Assembly: GCA_002170915.1 (NCBI GenBank)
Contig: NHHQ01000098.1
Coordinates: 4,812-20,644, forward strand
Reading direction: 5' to 3'
Length of the DNA stretch: 15,833 bases
DNA from: Rhodospirillaceae bacterium TMED167
GTDB lineage: Bacteria > Pseudomonadota > Alphaproteobacteria > Rhodospirillales_A > UBA2165
Part shown: one piece after another, positions 6,031 through 13,737 of the stretch
Numbering within the stretch: position 1 is the first letter of the stretch
Layout: every line of letters starts with the position of its first letter
Made by a program: the position numbers and the translations under genes
The notes under the pieces: generated by a model
Databases searched by the model: none
What the model was told of the DNA's origin: nothing
What the model saw: the letters and a program-made list of their open reading frames with translations, nothing else

Positions 6031-7701
6031 TTGTCCAGCGACATAGAAATTGCCCGCCAAGCAAAACCAAAACCAATCGCCAAAATCGCTGAAAAATGCC
6101 GCATTCCAGAGGAAAGCCTGCACACCTTTGGCCACCACAAAGCGAAAATCGATTTAGACTATTTGGACAGCCTACCCGACAACCCAGATACTAAACTAAT
6201 CCTTGTTACAGGCATTACACCGACCCCAGCCGGTGAGGGCAAAACCACGACGACCGTGGGTCTTGGGGATGCGCTCAATAAAATTGGCAACCAAGCTTCC
6301 ATTTGCCTCCGGGAGCCCAGTCTCGGCCCCTGTTTCGGCGTCAAGGGAGGCGCGGCGGGTGGCGGCCATGCGCAGGTTATTCCCATGGAAGATATCAACC
6401 TCCATTTCACGGGTGATTTCCACGCCATCACGTCAGCACATAACCTCCTATCCGCCATGCTAGACAACCACATTTATTGGGGAAATACGCTCGGAATTGA
6501 TGCACGGCGCGTGCACTGGCGTCGGGTGGTGGACCTCAATGACCGCGCCCTTCGAAGCATCACGCAGTCTCTTGGCGGTGCGGCCAACGGCTTCCCGCGC
6601 GAGGACGGGTTCGATATCACGGTGGCCTCCGAAGTGATGGCCATCTTTTGCCTGGCGGAGAGCCTGCCCGATCTGAAAGTAAAATTAGGCAACATAATTG
6701 TCGCGGAAACACGTGATAGGACACCCGTGACCGCGGCCCAATTGGAGGCCTCCGGGGCCATGACGGTACTTCTCAAAGAAGCGTTTATGCCCAACCTGGT
6801 GCAGACGCTGGAGGGCACACCCGCCTTCATCCATGGCGGACCGTTTGCCAATATTGCGCATGGCTGCAATTCCCTGATCGCCACCAAGGCGGCCCTGAAA
6901 CTGGGTGGCTATGTGGTCACGGAGGCGGGCTTCGGCTCTGACTTGGGGGCGGAAAAATTCTTTGATATCAAGTGCCGGAAAGGCGGACTGATGCCCGACG
7001 CCACGGTCTTGGTCGCCACCATCCGAGCACTCAAGATGCACGGAGGCGTGGCCAAAGAAGATCTCGGCGCGGAGAACGTGCAGGCGGTCATGGACGGTCT
7101 CGCCAATCTTAAACGGCACATTTCGAACCTTAAAAAATTCGGTCCGCCGGTAACGGTCGCCTTAAATCGCTTCACCGCAGATACGGATGCGGAGGTGACC
7201 GTGGTTCTTGAAGGTGTGGTCGGCGAAGATGTTGAAGTCCACGAATGCACCCACTGGGCGGATGGCGGCGCAGGCGCAGAGTCGCTGGCGCGGCACATCG
7301 TCTCCACCATTGAGAACAGCGACGCTGCCTTTACACCGCTCTACGAGGCGGACCTCCCGCTCTGGGATAAGATCGAAACGGTGGCCCGGGAAATTTACGG
7401 CGCTGGGGCAGTTACCACCACGGAAGCCGTCCGCACACAAATCGCCTCGTTTGAAGCCGCAGGCTTTGGCGGCTTGCCGGTTTGCATGGCAAAGACACCA
7501 CTGAGTTTTTCAGAGGACCCCAAAATTTTAGGCGCGCCGGAAGGACACGATCTCACGGTGAGGGAAGTCCGCCTATCGGCCGGCGCGGGATTTATGGTTG
7601 CGATCTGCGGCAACATCTTGACCATGCCGGGCCTGCCCCGGGTCCCGGCGGCAAACAATATTGATCTGAACGCAGATGGTCAGATCAAAGGGCTGTTTTA
7701 A
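6031..7701 (+). CDS. fhs: formate-tetrahydrofolate ligase (10-formyl-THF synthetase)
   Basis: A 556-residue enzyme that joins formate and tetrahydrofolate using ATP to give 10-formyl-THF, or runs in reverse to release formate and ATP. Motifs are unmistakable: N-terminal [10 protein letters not shown], the nucleotide loop [13 protein letters not shown] (from about residue 63), [20 protein letters not shown], the [20 protein letters not shown] segment and [16 protein letters not shown]. The open frame extends upstream to an ATG at 5962, but that tail is unlike the family. The TTG at 6031 has a strong GGGAGG seven bases upstream and gives exactly the family's usual length, so TTG is chosen. An MDR oxidoreductase follows 11 bases later. 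Near lig genes it may recycle C1 units from methoxyl groups, as LigH (also an Fhs homologue) does in Sphingobium SYK-6; that role is inference. Confidence 0.95.
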   Translation: MSSDIEIARQAKPKPIAKIAEKCRIPEESLHTFGHHKAKIDLDYLDSLPDNPDTKLILVTGITPTPAGEGKTTTTVGLGDALNKIGNQASICLREPSLGPCFGVKGGAAGGGHAQVIPMEDINLHFTGDFHAITSAHNLLSAMLDNHIYWGNTLGIDARRVHWRRVVDLNDRALRSITQSLGGAANGFPREDGFDITVASEVMAIFCLAESLPDLKVKLGNIIVAETRDRTPVTAAQLEASGAMTVLLKEAFMPNLVQTLEGTPAFIHGGPFANIAHGCNSLIATKAALKLGGYVVTEAGFGSDLGAEKFFDIKCRKGGLMPDATVLVATIRALKMHGGVAKEDLGAENVQAVMDGLANLKRHISNLKKFGPPVTVALNRFTADTDAEVTVVLEGVVGEDVEVHECTHWADGGAGAESLARHIVSTIENSDAAFTPLYEADLPLWDKIETVAREIYGAGAVTTTEAVRTQIASFEAAGFGGLPVCMAKTPLSFSEDPKILGAPEGHDLTVREVRLSAGAGFMVAICGNILTMPGLPRVPAANNIDLNADGQIKGLF

Positions 7702-7712
7702 GGAGAAGTCAT

Positions 7713-8639
7713 ATGAAAGCGATCGCGTTTAACGAGATAGGAGGCGACCTGGACTATGTGGATGTGCCGGACCCGGCGGCGGGGGACGCTGAGCTGGTGA
7801 TCGAAATCCATGCCGCGAGTGTCAATCCGGCGGATCACAAGTTACGGGACGGTCATTACGGTGGGCTTTACGAACTCCAATCACCCCATATCTCAGGGCG
7901 AGATTTCTCCGGCGTGGTCTGCGAACTCGGCGCCAGCGTCACAGATTTCAGCGTAGGGGACCCAGTATTTGGTGTCATGGATGTTGGCCGCGAAGGGGGC
8001 TATGCGGAATATGTGGCAGAGAAAGCTTCCCTCGTGGCCCGAAAACCGGATTTCATCAGTCATGCCGAGGCTGCTGCCCTGGCCCTAACCGGTCTCACGG
8101 CCATCATTTCGCTCGACTCCGGCAAACTTCAAACTGGCGAAAAAATTCTGGTCCAAGGGGGCGCGGGCGGTGTGGGTTCGTTCGCCGTGCAATACGCCAA
8201 GCATGTGGGGGCGTATGTCATTACCACGGCAAGCGCCCGCAACCACGCCTACGTGCAGGCCATGGGTGCCGACGAGGTCATCGACTATAACACGGTCGAT
8301 TTCCGCGACGCCGTATCGGACTGTGATATGGTCTTCGATACGGTGGGCCTGGAAACCCACCGGCTGTCTTATGACGTTCTGAGAACGGGCGGACGCATGG
8401 TTTATGTGTCCGCACAGCCCGAGGGCTTTGAAGTCCCCCGGCACGACGTTGAGGTCATTCGCCCCAAAGTCGGCCGCTCCCGTGAGGTTCTCGAACGCAT
8501 TCTCTCCCTCACAAAAAGCGGCGCGATTAAAATTCCGGACATTGAAATCATGCCCCTGATGGCCGCGGACGCGGCGCAAGAAAAAAGTAAAACTGGCCAT
8601 GTACGCGGCAAAATCGTCCTGGATCCGAAACGGTCATAA
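7713..8639 (+). CDS. NADP-dependent MDR oxidoreductase, quinone-reductase-like
   Basis: A 308-residue medium-chain dehydrogenase/reductase. The N-terminal GroES-like domain shows AASVNPADHKLRDG and the SGRDFSGVV segment in place of the GHE zinc site, so this is a zinc-free quinone-oxidoreductase-type member. The Rossmann domain starts at VQGGAGGVGSFAVQYAK (Gly149-Gly155), and the C-terminus GHVRGKIVLDP is typical of the group. Relatives reduce quinones or the double bond of enones with NADPH. Catalysis needs no metal; specificity cannot be read. AAGGAGA lies immediately before the ATG, 11 bases after the fhs stop, so the gene is probably cotranscribed with fhs. Whether it works in the same pathway is unknown. 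It converges with ligI across 73 bases. Confidence 0.87.
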   Translation: MKAIAFNEIGGDLDYVDVPDPAAGDAELVIEIHAASVNPADHKLRDGHYGGLYELQSPHISGRDFSGVVCELGASVTDFSVGDPVFGVMDVGREGGYAEYVAEKASLVARKPDFISHAEAAALALTGLTAIISLDSGKLQTGEKILVQGGAGGVGSFAVQYAKHVGAYVITTASARNHAYVQAMGADEVIDYNTVDFRDAVSDCDMVFDTVGLETHRLSYDVLRTGGRMVYVSAQPEGFEVPRHDVEVIRPKVGRSREVLERILSLTKSGAIKIPDIEIMPLMAADAAQEKSKTGHVRGKIVLDPKRS

Positions 8640-8643
8640 CAAA

Positions 8644-8682
8644 CACCGCTCGCCTCCCCTGACTTAAAGAGGGCGAACAGTG
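8644..8682. terminator. bidirectional terminator-like hairpin between convergent operons
   Basis: In the 73-base gap between the MDR gene and ligI, the arm CACCGCTCGCCTC (8644-8656) can pair with GAGGGCGAACAGTG (8669-8682), with a mismatched triplet and one bulged base; the loop is 12 bases. On the minus strand it is followed by a T-rich GTTTGTT, fitting a terminator for the lig operon. On the plus strand only a short T-pair follows. Stem quality is moderate. Confidence 0.35.
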
Positions 8683-8712
8683 GTCTTAATGCAGCGACAG
8701 CAGATGTTTGGC

Positions 8713-9609
8713 CTAAGATTCCCAATACAACCGCATGGGATTGTCCACCAGGAGTTTTTTCTGCAGTTCGGGCGTGGGGGCAATTTTAGGGATAAAGTCC
8801 ACCAATTTGCCGTCATCCGGCGTGTGGCTCTTTAGGTTCGGATGCGGCCAATCCGTGCCCCAAATGACCCGGTCTGGAAAAGTCTCCACCAGCCGCTTGC
8901 CAAATGGTACGACATCGCGGTAATCCGTCGGCCCCTCCTCGGTCAACCGATCCGGGCAGGTCACTTTGGACCAGAAATTTTCGTTCTCCGCCATCAGCTT
9001 CACGAAGAGGTTAAATTCAGCGGAATCGACGGGCTTGGTAACATCGGGCCGGCCCATATGGTCAACCACCACCGTCGTCGGCAGGCCGGTAAAAAAATCA
9101 TAGAGCTGGGGTAACTCCTGCGCTTCAAAATAGATCACAATATGCCAGCCAAGTGGTTGGATACGGGCGGCAATTTCCGCCAAACTGTCCGATGGAAGCG
9201 CGTCAACCAGGCGTTTCACGAAATTAAACCGGACACCGCGCACACCAGCGGTGTGAAGACGGGCCAGCTCCTCATCCGTCACGTCCCGCTTTACTGTTGC
9301 CACGCCCCGCGCCATCCCATTCGAACTTTCAAGTGCGTCGACCAGCGCCCGGTTATCTGCGCCGTGACAGGTCGCTTGAACAATCACATTTCGGGAAAAG
9401 CCGATATGGTCGCGAAGCGCCCAGAGCTGATCTTTGGATGCGTCGCACGGCGTATATTTGCGCTCCGGCGCAAACGGAAACACGTCGCCGGGACCAAACA
9501 CGTGGCAGTGGGCGTCAACGGCGCCCTCGGGCGCGGAAAATGCCGGTTTCGACGGACTTGGATGCCAGACCCGCCAGTCCGGCGGATCCATAACGAAAGA
9601 TGATCCCAT
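8713..9609 (-). CDS. ligI: 2-pyrone-4,6-dicarboxylate hydrolase (lactonase)
   Basis: A 298-residue amidohydrolase-superfamily enzyme that opens 2-pyrone-4,6-dicarboxylate (PDC) to 4-oxalomesaconate in the protocatechuate 4,5-cleavage pathway. Recognised from close likeness to the sphingomonad LigI: GAVDAHCHVFGPGDVFPF with the His34-x-His36 pair, LWALRDHIGFSRNVIVQATC, GVRGVRFNFVKRLVDALP, GWHIVIYFEA, VVVDHMGRPDV, and VIWGTDWPHPN with the catalytic Asp, then RIAPTPELQ-like KIAPTPELQKKLLVDNPMRLYW at the end. Unlike most of the superfamily, LigI works without a metal (known for the family). The start at 9607-9609 has AGAGGG suitably upstream, inside the end of ligJ; Met7 is possible. It begins one base after the ligJ stop codon, so it is the last gene of the ligK-ligJ-ligI operon and translationally coupled. 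Confidence 0.94.
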   Translation of the reverse strand: MGSSFVMDPPDWRVWHPSPSKPAFSAPEGAVDAHCHVFGPGDVFPFAPERKYTPCDASKDQLWALRDHIGFSRNVIVQATCHGADNRALVDALESSNGMARGVATVKRDVTDEELARLHTAGVRGVRFNFVKRLVDALPSDSLAEIAARIQPLGWHIVIYFEAQELPQLYDFFTGLPTTVVVDHMGRPDVTKPVDSAEFNLFVKLMAENENFWSKVTCPDRLTEEGPTDYRDVVPFGKRLVETFPDRVIWGTDWPHPNLKSHTPDDGKLVDFIPKIAPTPELQKKLLVDNPMRLYWES

Positions 9610-9610
9610 C

Positions 9611-10636
9611 TCAAAGCCCTCTTGCTTTCAATTTTTCATCAAGTTTTGGATAGACCCGGCGCGCATTACCGGAAAATATTTGTTCCTGCTGGGCTTCGGT
9701 GAGACCGAGCCCCTCAACATACAGCCTCGTATCGTCAAAATACTGACCGGTCTGAGGATCGATGCCCCGAACGGCGCCGACCATCTCGGAGCCGAATAAA
9801 ATATTGTCGAGTTCGATGACTTCGAACAGGAGATTGATGCCGGGCTGGTGATACACACAGGTGTCGAAATAGACGTTCTTCATCACATGGGTCTCGACCG
9901 GTGGCTGATCCAGCATATCGGCAAGACCACGGTACCGGCCCCAATGGTAGGGCACCGCGCCGCCACCATGGGGAATAATCATGCGAAGATCGGGAAAGTC
10001 CTTAAACAGATCACCTTGGATAAACTGCATGAAAGCGTTGGTGTCGGCGGCAATGTAGTAAGATCCCGTGGCATGGAATGTAGGATTGCACGAGCCCGAG
10101 ACATGAATCATGGCCGGCACGTCCAACTCCACCATTTTCTCATAGAACGGATACCAGTATTTATCGGTCAATGGCGGCGCATTCCAATGGCCGCCGGACG
10201 GGTCCGGATTGAGGTTACAACCGACAAAGCCGAGCTCAGTGACGCACCTCTCCAATTCCCTGATGGAATTATCCATGGTCCCGCCGGGCGTTTGAGGCAG
10301 CTGACACACGCCGATAAACTGATCTGGAAAAAGCGATGTCACCCGATGGATCAGGTCATTACACGCAATGGACCAATCCAAAGAGGTTTGGGCGTCGCCC
10401 ACATGCGGCTCCATGCGGGACGCCCGGGGCGAGAAGATGTTGATATCGGCGCCACGCTCTTTCATGAGCTTGAGTTGGTTGGCCTCTATCCCCTCCCGGA
10501 TCTCATCATCACTGATGTTGGGTTTGTCGGGCGCCGGCAGACCCGGGTCCTCCAGCCGCGCTTTTTGAGCGTCTCGATAATTCAAATGTGCCTGGGGAAC
10601 GATGGTTTGGTGGCCGTGGCAATCTATAATCAACAT
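9611..10636 (-). CDS. ligJ: 4-oxalomesaconate hydratase
   Basis: A 341-residue metal-dependent amidohydrolase-superfamily hydratase that adds water to 4-oxalomesaconate, giving 4-carboxy-4-hydroxy-2-oxoadipate. It is very like LigJ of Sphingobium: MLIIDCHGH at the start with the metal-binding His7-x-His9, IFSPRASRMEPHVGD, ELGFVGCNLNPDPSGGHW, DVPAMIHVSGSCNP, IIPHGGGAVPYHWGRYRGL, VYFDTCVYHQPGINLL and NILFGSEMVGAVRGIDP, closing KLDEKLKARGL. The length matches. This is the LigJ type, not the unrelated PIG-L-fold GalB hydratase used by Pseudomonas putida. AGGGATG precedes the ATG at 10634-10636. It lies between ligK (41 bases upstream) and ligI (one base downstream) on the minus strand. A long open frame on the opposite strand is a shadow. 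Confidence 0.95.
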   Translation of the reverse strand: MLIIDCHGHQTIVPQAHLNYRDAQKARLEDPGLPAPDKPNISDDEIREGIEANQLKLMKERGADINIFSPRASRMEPHVGDAQTSLDWSIACNDLIHRVTSLFPDQFIGVCQLPQTPGGTMDNSIRELERCVTELGFVGCNLNPDPSGGHWNAPPLTDKYWYPFYEKMVELDVPAMIHVSGSCNPTFHATGSYYIAADTNAFMQFIQGDLFKDFPDLRMIIPHGGGAVPYHWGRYRGLADMLDQPPVETHVMKNVYFDTCVYHQPGINLLFEVIELDNILFGSEMVGAVRGIDPQTGQYFDDTRLYVEGLGLTEAQQEQIFSGNARRVYPKLDEKLKARGL

Positions 10637-10677
10637 AATTCATCCCTGAAAAAAAGGTCTGAGGGGTCTAAGGTACG

Positions 10678-11370
10678 CTACAGATCAGACTGTTCAATAT
10701 ACTTCAGTCCTTTTTCTTCCAAACGAGACCGCATGCCATAGAGATCGATGCCCAAAACCCCGTCAGCCAACTTCTGGCGTTTATCGGCCTCATTGGCCTC
10801 CCGAGCGCGGGCATTTTCAAGCGCCATCTCACAGTCTTCCAGTGCGACGACAACCGCGCCATCGTCATCGGCGATCACAAGATCACCGGGGCGAACAAGC
10901 TGGCCAGCACATACGACCGGAATGTTCACATCGCCGAGCGTTTCCTTTACCGTGCCTTGCGCGAAGACGCTCTGAGACCAAACCGGGAAATTCATTTCCG
11001 TCAAATCCCTCACGTCGCGGACGCCGGCATCAATGATCAGGCCCAGGACCCCTCGCGCCTTCAATGAGGTTGCCAGCAAGTCGCCAAAATATCCGGCATC
11101 GGAGGGGGATGTGGTCGCCAGCACCAAGACATCTCCCCGCTGACACTGTTCCACAGCAACGTGGATCATCCAATTGTCACATGGCGGCGCCGAGATCGTC
11201 ACGGCGGGCCCCGCAACATAGGCACCAGCATAAATTGGGTTCATGTAAGCGGCCAGCAGACCCCTGCGGCCCTGCGCTTCATGGACAGTGGCAACGCCCA
11301 AGCGGTCCGCGTTGAAGGCGGCAACCGTCTCTGGATTGGGGCGCTTGATGTTGGTAACGACTTTATGCAT
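10678..11370 (-). CDS. ligK: 4-carboxy-4-hydroxy-2-oxoadipate aldolase (RraA-like fold)
   Basis: A 230-residue class II pyruvate aldolase that cleaves 4-carboxy-4-hydroxy-2-oxoadipate into pyruvate and oxaloacetate, the final step of the 4,5-cleavage pathway; the same family also cleaves 4-hydroxy-4-methyl-2-oxoglutarate and often has oxaloacetate decarboxylase activity. Visible are [14 protein letters not shown], the [16 protein letters not shown] loop, and [13 protein letters not shown] with Arg118 and Asp119 at the metal/pyruvate site. The tail [20 protein letters not shown] is typical of the LigK/HMG group and separates it from the RNase-E inhibitor RraA. The frame runs 16 codons further up to 11418, but the ATG at 11368-11370 is chosen for its AGAGGATGA ribosome site and family length. 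It is the first gene of the lig operon, divergent from the thiolase gene. Confidence 0.92.
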   Translation of the reverse strand: MHKVVTNIKRPNPETVAAFNADRLGVATVHEAQGRRGLLAAYMNPIYAGAYVAGPAVTISAPPCDNWMIHVAVEQCQRGDVLVLATTSPSDAGYFGDLLATSLKARGVLGLIIDAGVRDVRDLTEMNFPVWSQSVFAQGTVKETLGDVNIPVVCAGQLVRPGDLVIADDDGAVVVALEDCEMALENARAREANEADKRQKLADGVLGIDLYGMRSRLEEKGLKYIEQSDL

Positions 11371-11454
11371 GTCATCCTCTTCCGTTTCTGTAGCGTGGCG
11401 ATTGGCCAACGTGACCACTGCGGAATTTAGGGAATATATCGGACAGTTACCAGG

Positions 11455-11494
11455 ATAATGGCCCGCCCGGGGGTATTTTAGATCCGGGCCTTAT
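11455..11494. promoter_or_regulatory. GC-rich inverted repeat in the ligK/thiolase divergent region
   Basis: GGCCCG (11460-11465) and CGGGCC (11485-11490) are perfect inverted repeats, extended by ATAA and TTAT on the outside with one bulged T. The spacer is 19 bases and itself contains CCCGGG. The position, about 90 bases from the ligK start and just upstream of the predicted thiolase promoter, suits an operator controlling both directions. LysR- or IclR-type regulators commonly run lig and protocatechuate genes, but no regulator gene is seen here, so this is inference. Confidence 0.35.
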
Positions 11495-11499
11495 TGGCA

Positions 11500-11528
11500 T
11501 CGACCCTCGGGCTTTTGAGAGGCATAAT
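11500..11528 (+). promoter_or_regulatory. sigma-70-type promoter candidate for the thiolase gene
   Basis: TCGACC (11500-11505) and CATAAT (11523-11528) are 17 bases apart, matching the -35 in four of six and the -10 in five of six consensus bases. Transcription would start near 11535, about 40 bases before the start codon, leaving the AGGGAA ribosome site (11561-11566) in the leader. Confidence 0.4.
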
Positions 11529-11574
11529 AGTTTGAACGAAATGCAGGTCAGGCAATCAAAAGGGAACGTCAAAA

Positions 11575-12762
11575 ATGATGGGTCAAAAAGACGTGATGCT
11601 GGTAGGCGGTGTCCGCACCGCGATTGGTGATTTTGGAGGATCATTGCGGGATAAATCGCCCACCGAGCTTGGGTCTCTTGTTGCCGCGGAAGCCTTGCGG
11701 CGGTCGGGTGTCGACGCGGCAGAGGTGGACCACACCATCTTTGGCAACGTCATTCATACAGAAGCCAAGGACATGTATCTGAGCCGGGTGGCCGCCATGG
11801 GCGCGGGCATCCCCAAGGAGGTGCCGGCCATGACCTTGAACCGGCTATGTGGCAGCGGTCTGCAAGCCATTGTCTCTGCGGCTCAGCTTATTTTGCTGGA
11901 TGATGCAGACATTACCGTAGCTGGCGGCGCAGAGAGCATGAGCCGCGCCGGTCATCTGCTTTCCACGGCACGCTGGGGCCAGAAGATGGGCAACACGGTC
12001 GCCGTGGATATGATGACCGAAGCCCTCCACGATCCTTTTGGACACGGTCATATGGGCATTACGGCAGAAAATTTGGCGGAGAAATACCAGATCAGCCGAA
12101 ACCAGCAGGACGCTTTTGCTCATGAAAGCCACCAGCGGGCGCAAAGGGCCATCGAGGAGGGCCGATTTGAAGATCAAATCCTGCCCGTCGACATCAAGGT
12201 AAAACGGGACACCGCCCAATTCGATCAGGACGAGCACGTCCGCGCGGACCTTGAACTGTCAGATATGACGGGCCTTCGACCCGCGTTTAAAAAGGATGGC
12301 ACGGTGACGGCTGGCAACGCCTCGGGCCTGAATGACGCAGCGGCAGCGGTAGTCTTGATGAGCGGAGAGGTGGCTGAGAAACGCGGCGCCACCCCGCTTG
12401 CCAAAATCATCGGCTATGGCCACGCCGGAGTAGAGCCCTCAGAAATGGGCATCGGCCCGGTACCGGCGGTTAAAAACATGCTGGACCGCATCGACATGAG
12501 CATCGAAGCGTTCGATATTATAGAGAGCAATGAGGCCTTCGCCGCCCAAGCCTGTGCGGTCTCACAAGCGCTCGGACTTGACCCGGAAAAGGTCAACCCA
12601 AATGGCGGCGCCATTGCCCTCGGCCATCCAATTGGCGCAACGGGAACCATCATTGCTCTCAAATTGGTGCATGAGCTACAGCGGACGGGCGGAAAGTTCG
12701 GTATCGCCACCATGTGCATCGGCGGCGGCCAAGGCATCGCCGTGGCCGTGGAAGCGGTATAA
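11575..12762 (+). CDS. bktB: acetyl-CoA C-acyltransferase (beta-ketothiolase, BktB-like)
   Basis: A 395-residue type II thiolase that splits 3-oxoacyl-CoA with free CoA, or condenses two acyl-CoAs in reverse. The catalytic residues are all present: nucleophile Cys92 in NRLCGSGLQAIVSAAQ, NEAFAAQA, His351 in GGAIALGHPIGATG and Cys381 in MCIGGGQGIA. The pattern VIHTEAKDMYLSRVAAMGAG and the HDPFGHGHMGITAEN loop resemble BktB of Cupriavidus, a thiolase with broad chain-length range, more than they do PhaA, but this is a judgement by eye. Two ATGs in tandem (11575 and 11578) both fit the AGGGAA ribosome site. It is divergent from ligK and followed 63 bases later by the deacetylase-like gene. It is not needed for the lig lower pathway, so it probably serves beta-oxidation or an acyl-CoA route alongside the SDR and acyl-CoA dehydrogenase at the left edge. 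Confidence 0.93.
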   Translation: MMGQKDVMLVGGVRTAIGDFGGSLRDKSPTELGSLVAAEALRRSGVDAAEVDHTIFGNVIHTEAKDMYLSRVAAMGAGIPKEVPAMTLNRLCGSGLQAIVSAAQLILLDDADITVAGGAESMSRAGHLLSTARWGQKMGNTVAVDMMTEALHDPFGHGHMGITAENLAEKYQISRNQQDAFAHESHQRAQRAIEEGRFEDQILPVDIKVKRDTAQFDQDEHVRADLELSDMTGLRPAFKKDGTVTAGNASGLNDAAAAVVLMSGEVAEKRGATPLAKIIGYGHAGVEPSEMGIGPVPAVKNMLDRIDMSIEAFDIIESNEAFAAQACAVSQALGLDPEKVNPNGGAIALGHPIGATGTIIALKLVHELQRTGGKFGIATMCIGGGQGIAVAVEAV

Positions 12763-12825
12763 CATTGGTCGGCGTGGCGGAACGGCGCTTCACCGCAGGC
12801 TTTTGATATAGGGAGAGACACCATC

Positions 12826-13737
12826 ATGCATTACGACTTCGTTCCAATCGCACACCGTAACCCTTTGAAATGGCCGAACGGTAAACGCCTCGCCGTCATC
12901 CTAACCATCAATATGGAGTACTGGGATCCGGTCCGGGACACGACGGAACCGTATTATCCAGGCGGCCCCAGCATCGTCGGTGGCAACCTTGCGGGGAACG
13001 TGTATGACAACGCCAACTATACGTGGCGGGAATACGGACAGCGTGTCGGGGTGTGGCGTTTATTTGATATTTTTGATGCGGAAGGCGTGCCCGCAAGTTG
13101 CACCATGAACGGCAAAATGGCCGTGGAACGACGGCCTGTGGTTGATGCTGCCCTGGAACGGGGATGGGAAATCGTTCCTCATAACTTCGTACAAACAGAA
13201 CTCCTAACAGACCATATGTTCGATGAAGACACAGAAAGGGAGGTCATTCGGACCACGCTCGACATCTACGAGCAGGTCTGCGGCAAGAAAGCGAAGGGCT
13301 GGCTCTCTAGTTCTCTTCGGTCAACCCTCAACACAATCGACATTCTCGCGGAGGAAGGTCTTTTCTTTATCACGGATCTTCTGAACGATGATCAGCCCTA
13401 CATGGTTCAGACCCGAAGCGGCAAGCCCATGGTCTCAGTGTCTTACACCTCAGAGGTAAATGATTTCAGTTTTCTGCGCCAGGGACTGGGGGCGGAAAGC
13501 GGCCTTGAAATGTTCAAAGAACAGTTCGATTGGCTCTACGAGGAAAGCGCCACGAGCAGCCGGTTCATGAATATCGGGCTTCACCCTCATGTGATCGGAC
13601 AGCCCTACCGGGTCCGCGCCATCCGGGACTTCATCCGATATGCAAAAACATTCGATGATGTCTGGTTTGCAACCCGGGAAGAAATCGCCGAGTGGTATTT
13701 GGAGAACCACGGCGACCATATTCCAACGGCATCCTAG
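12826..13737 (+). CDS. polysaccharide-deacetylase superfamily protein, PuuE/allantoinase-like
   Basis: A 303-residue NodB-fold hydrolase without a signal peptide, so cytoplasmic and probably acting on a small molecule rather than a polymer. It aligns by eye with the PuuE-type allantoinase/cyclic-imide hydrolase branch: WPNGKRLAVILTINMEYWDP, YTWREYGQRVGVWRLFDIFD, GKKAKGWLSSSLRST, LNDDQPYMV, IGLHPHVIGQPYR and VWFATREEIAEWY. Possible metal or catalytic residues are Glu31, His119 (VPHNFVQTE) and His253. The usual HxxxH second His is Gln123 here, and the glycine-rich GWYTGR/GWLGP region reads SSSLRST, so the substrate may differ from allantoin. GGGAGA precedes the ATG. It sits 63 bases after the thiolase gene, likely one operon, and its stop overlaps the stop of the convergent SDR gene. 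Fold is sure; the reaction is not. Confidence 0.84.
   Translation: MHYDFVPIAHRNPLKWPNGKRLAVILTINMEYWDPVRDTTEPYYPGGPSIVGGNLAGNVYDNANYTWREYGQRVGVWRLFDIFDAEGVPASCTMNGKMAVERRPVVDAALERGWEIVPHNFVQTELLTDHMFDEDTEREVIRTTLDIYEQVCGKKAKGWLSSSLRSTLNTIDILAEEGLFFITDLLNDDQPYMVQTRSGKPMVSVSYTSEVNDFSFLRQGLGAESGLEMFKEQFDWLYEESATSSRFMNIGLHPHVIGQPYRVRAIRDFIRYAKTFDDVWFATREEIAEWYLENHGDHIPTAS

Noticed and set aside
10637..10677. Poly-T stretch between ligK and ligJ as an internal terminator
   Set aside because: There is a T-run on the minus strand but no convincing stem before it, and the gap is only 41 bases within an operon.
9848..10741. 297-codon open frame on the plus strand opposite ligJ
   Set aside because: It is an antisense shadow of the strongly recognised ligJ gene; its translation has no recognisable domain and it has no operon context.
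11371..11418. N-terminal extension of LigK to the ATG at 11416-11418
   Set aside because: The 16 extra residues are unlike the family, and the internal ATG at 11368-11370 has a good AGAGGATGA site and gives the usual length.
12826..13737. Deacetylase-like gene as the GalB-type oxalomesaconate hydratase
   Set aside because: GalB belongs to the PIG-L/LmbE fold, not the NodB fold, and a clear LigJ is already present.
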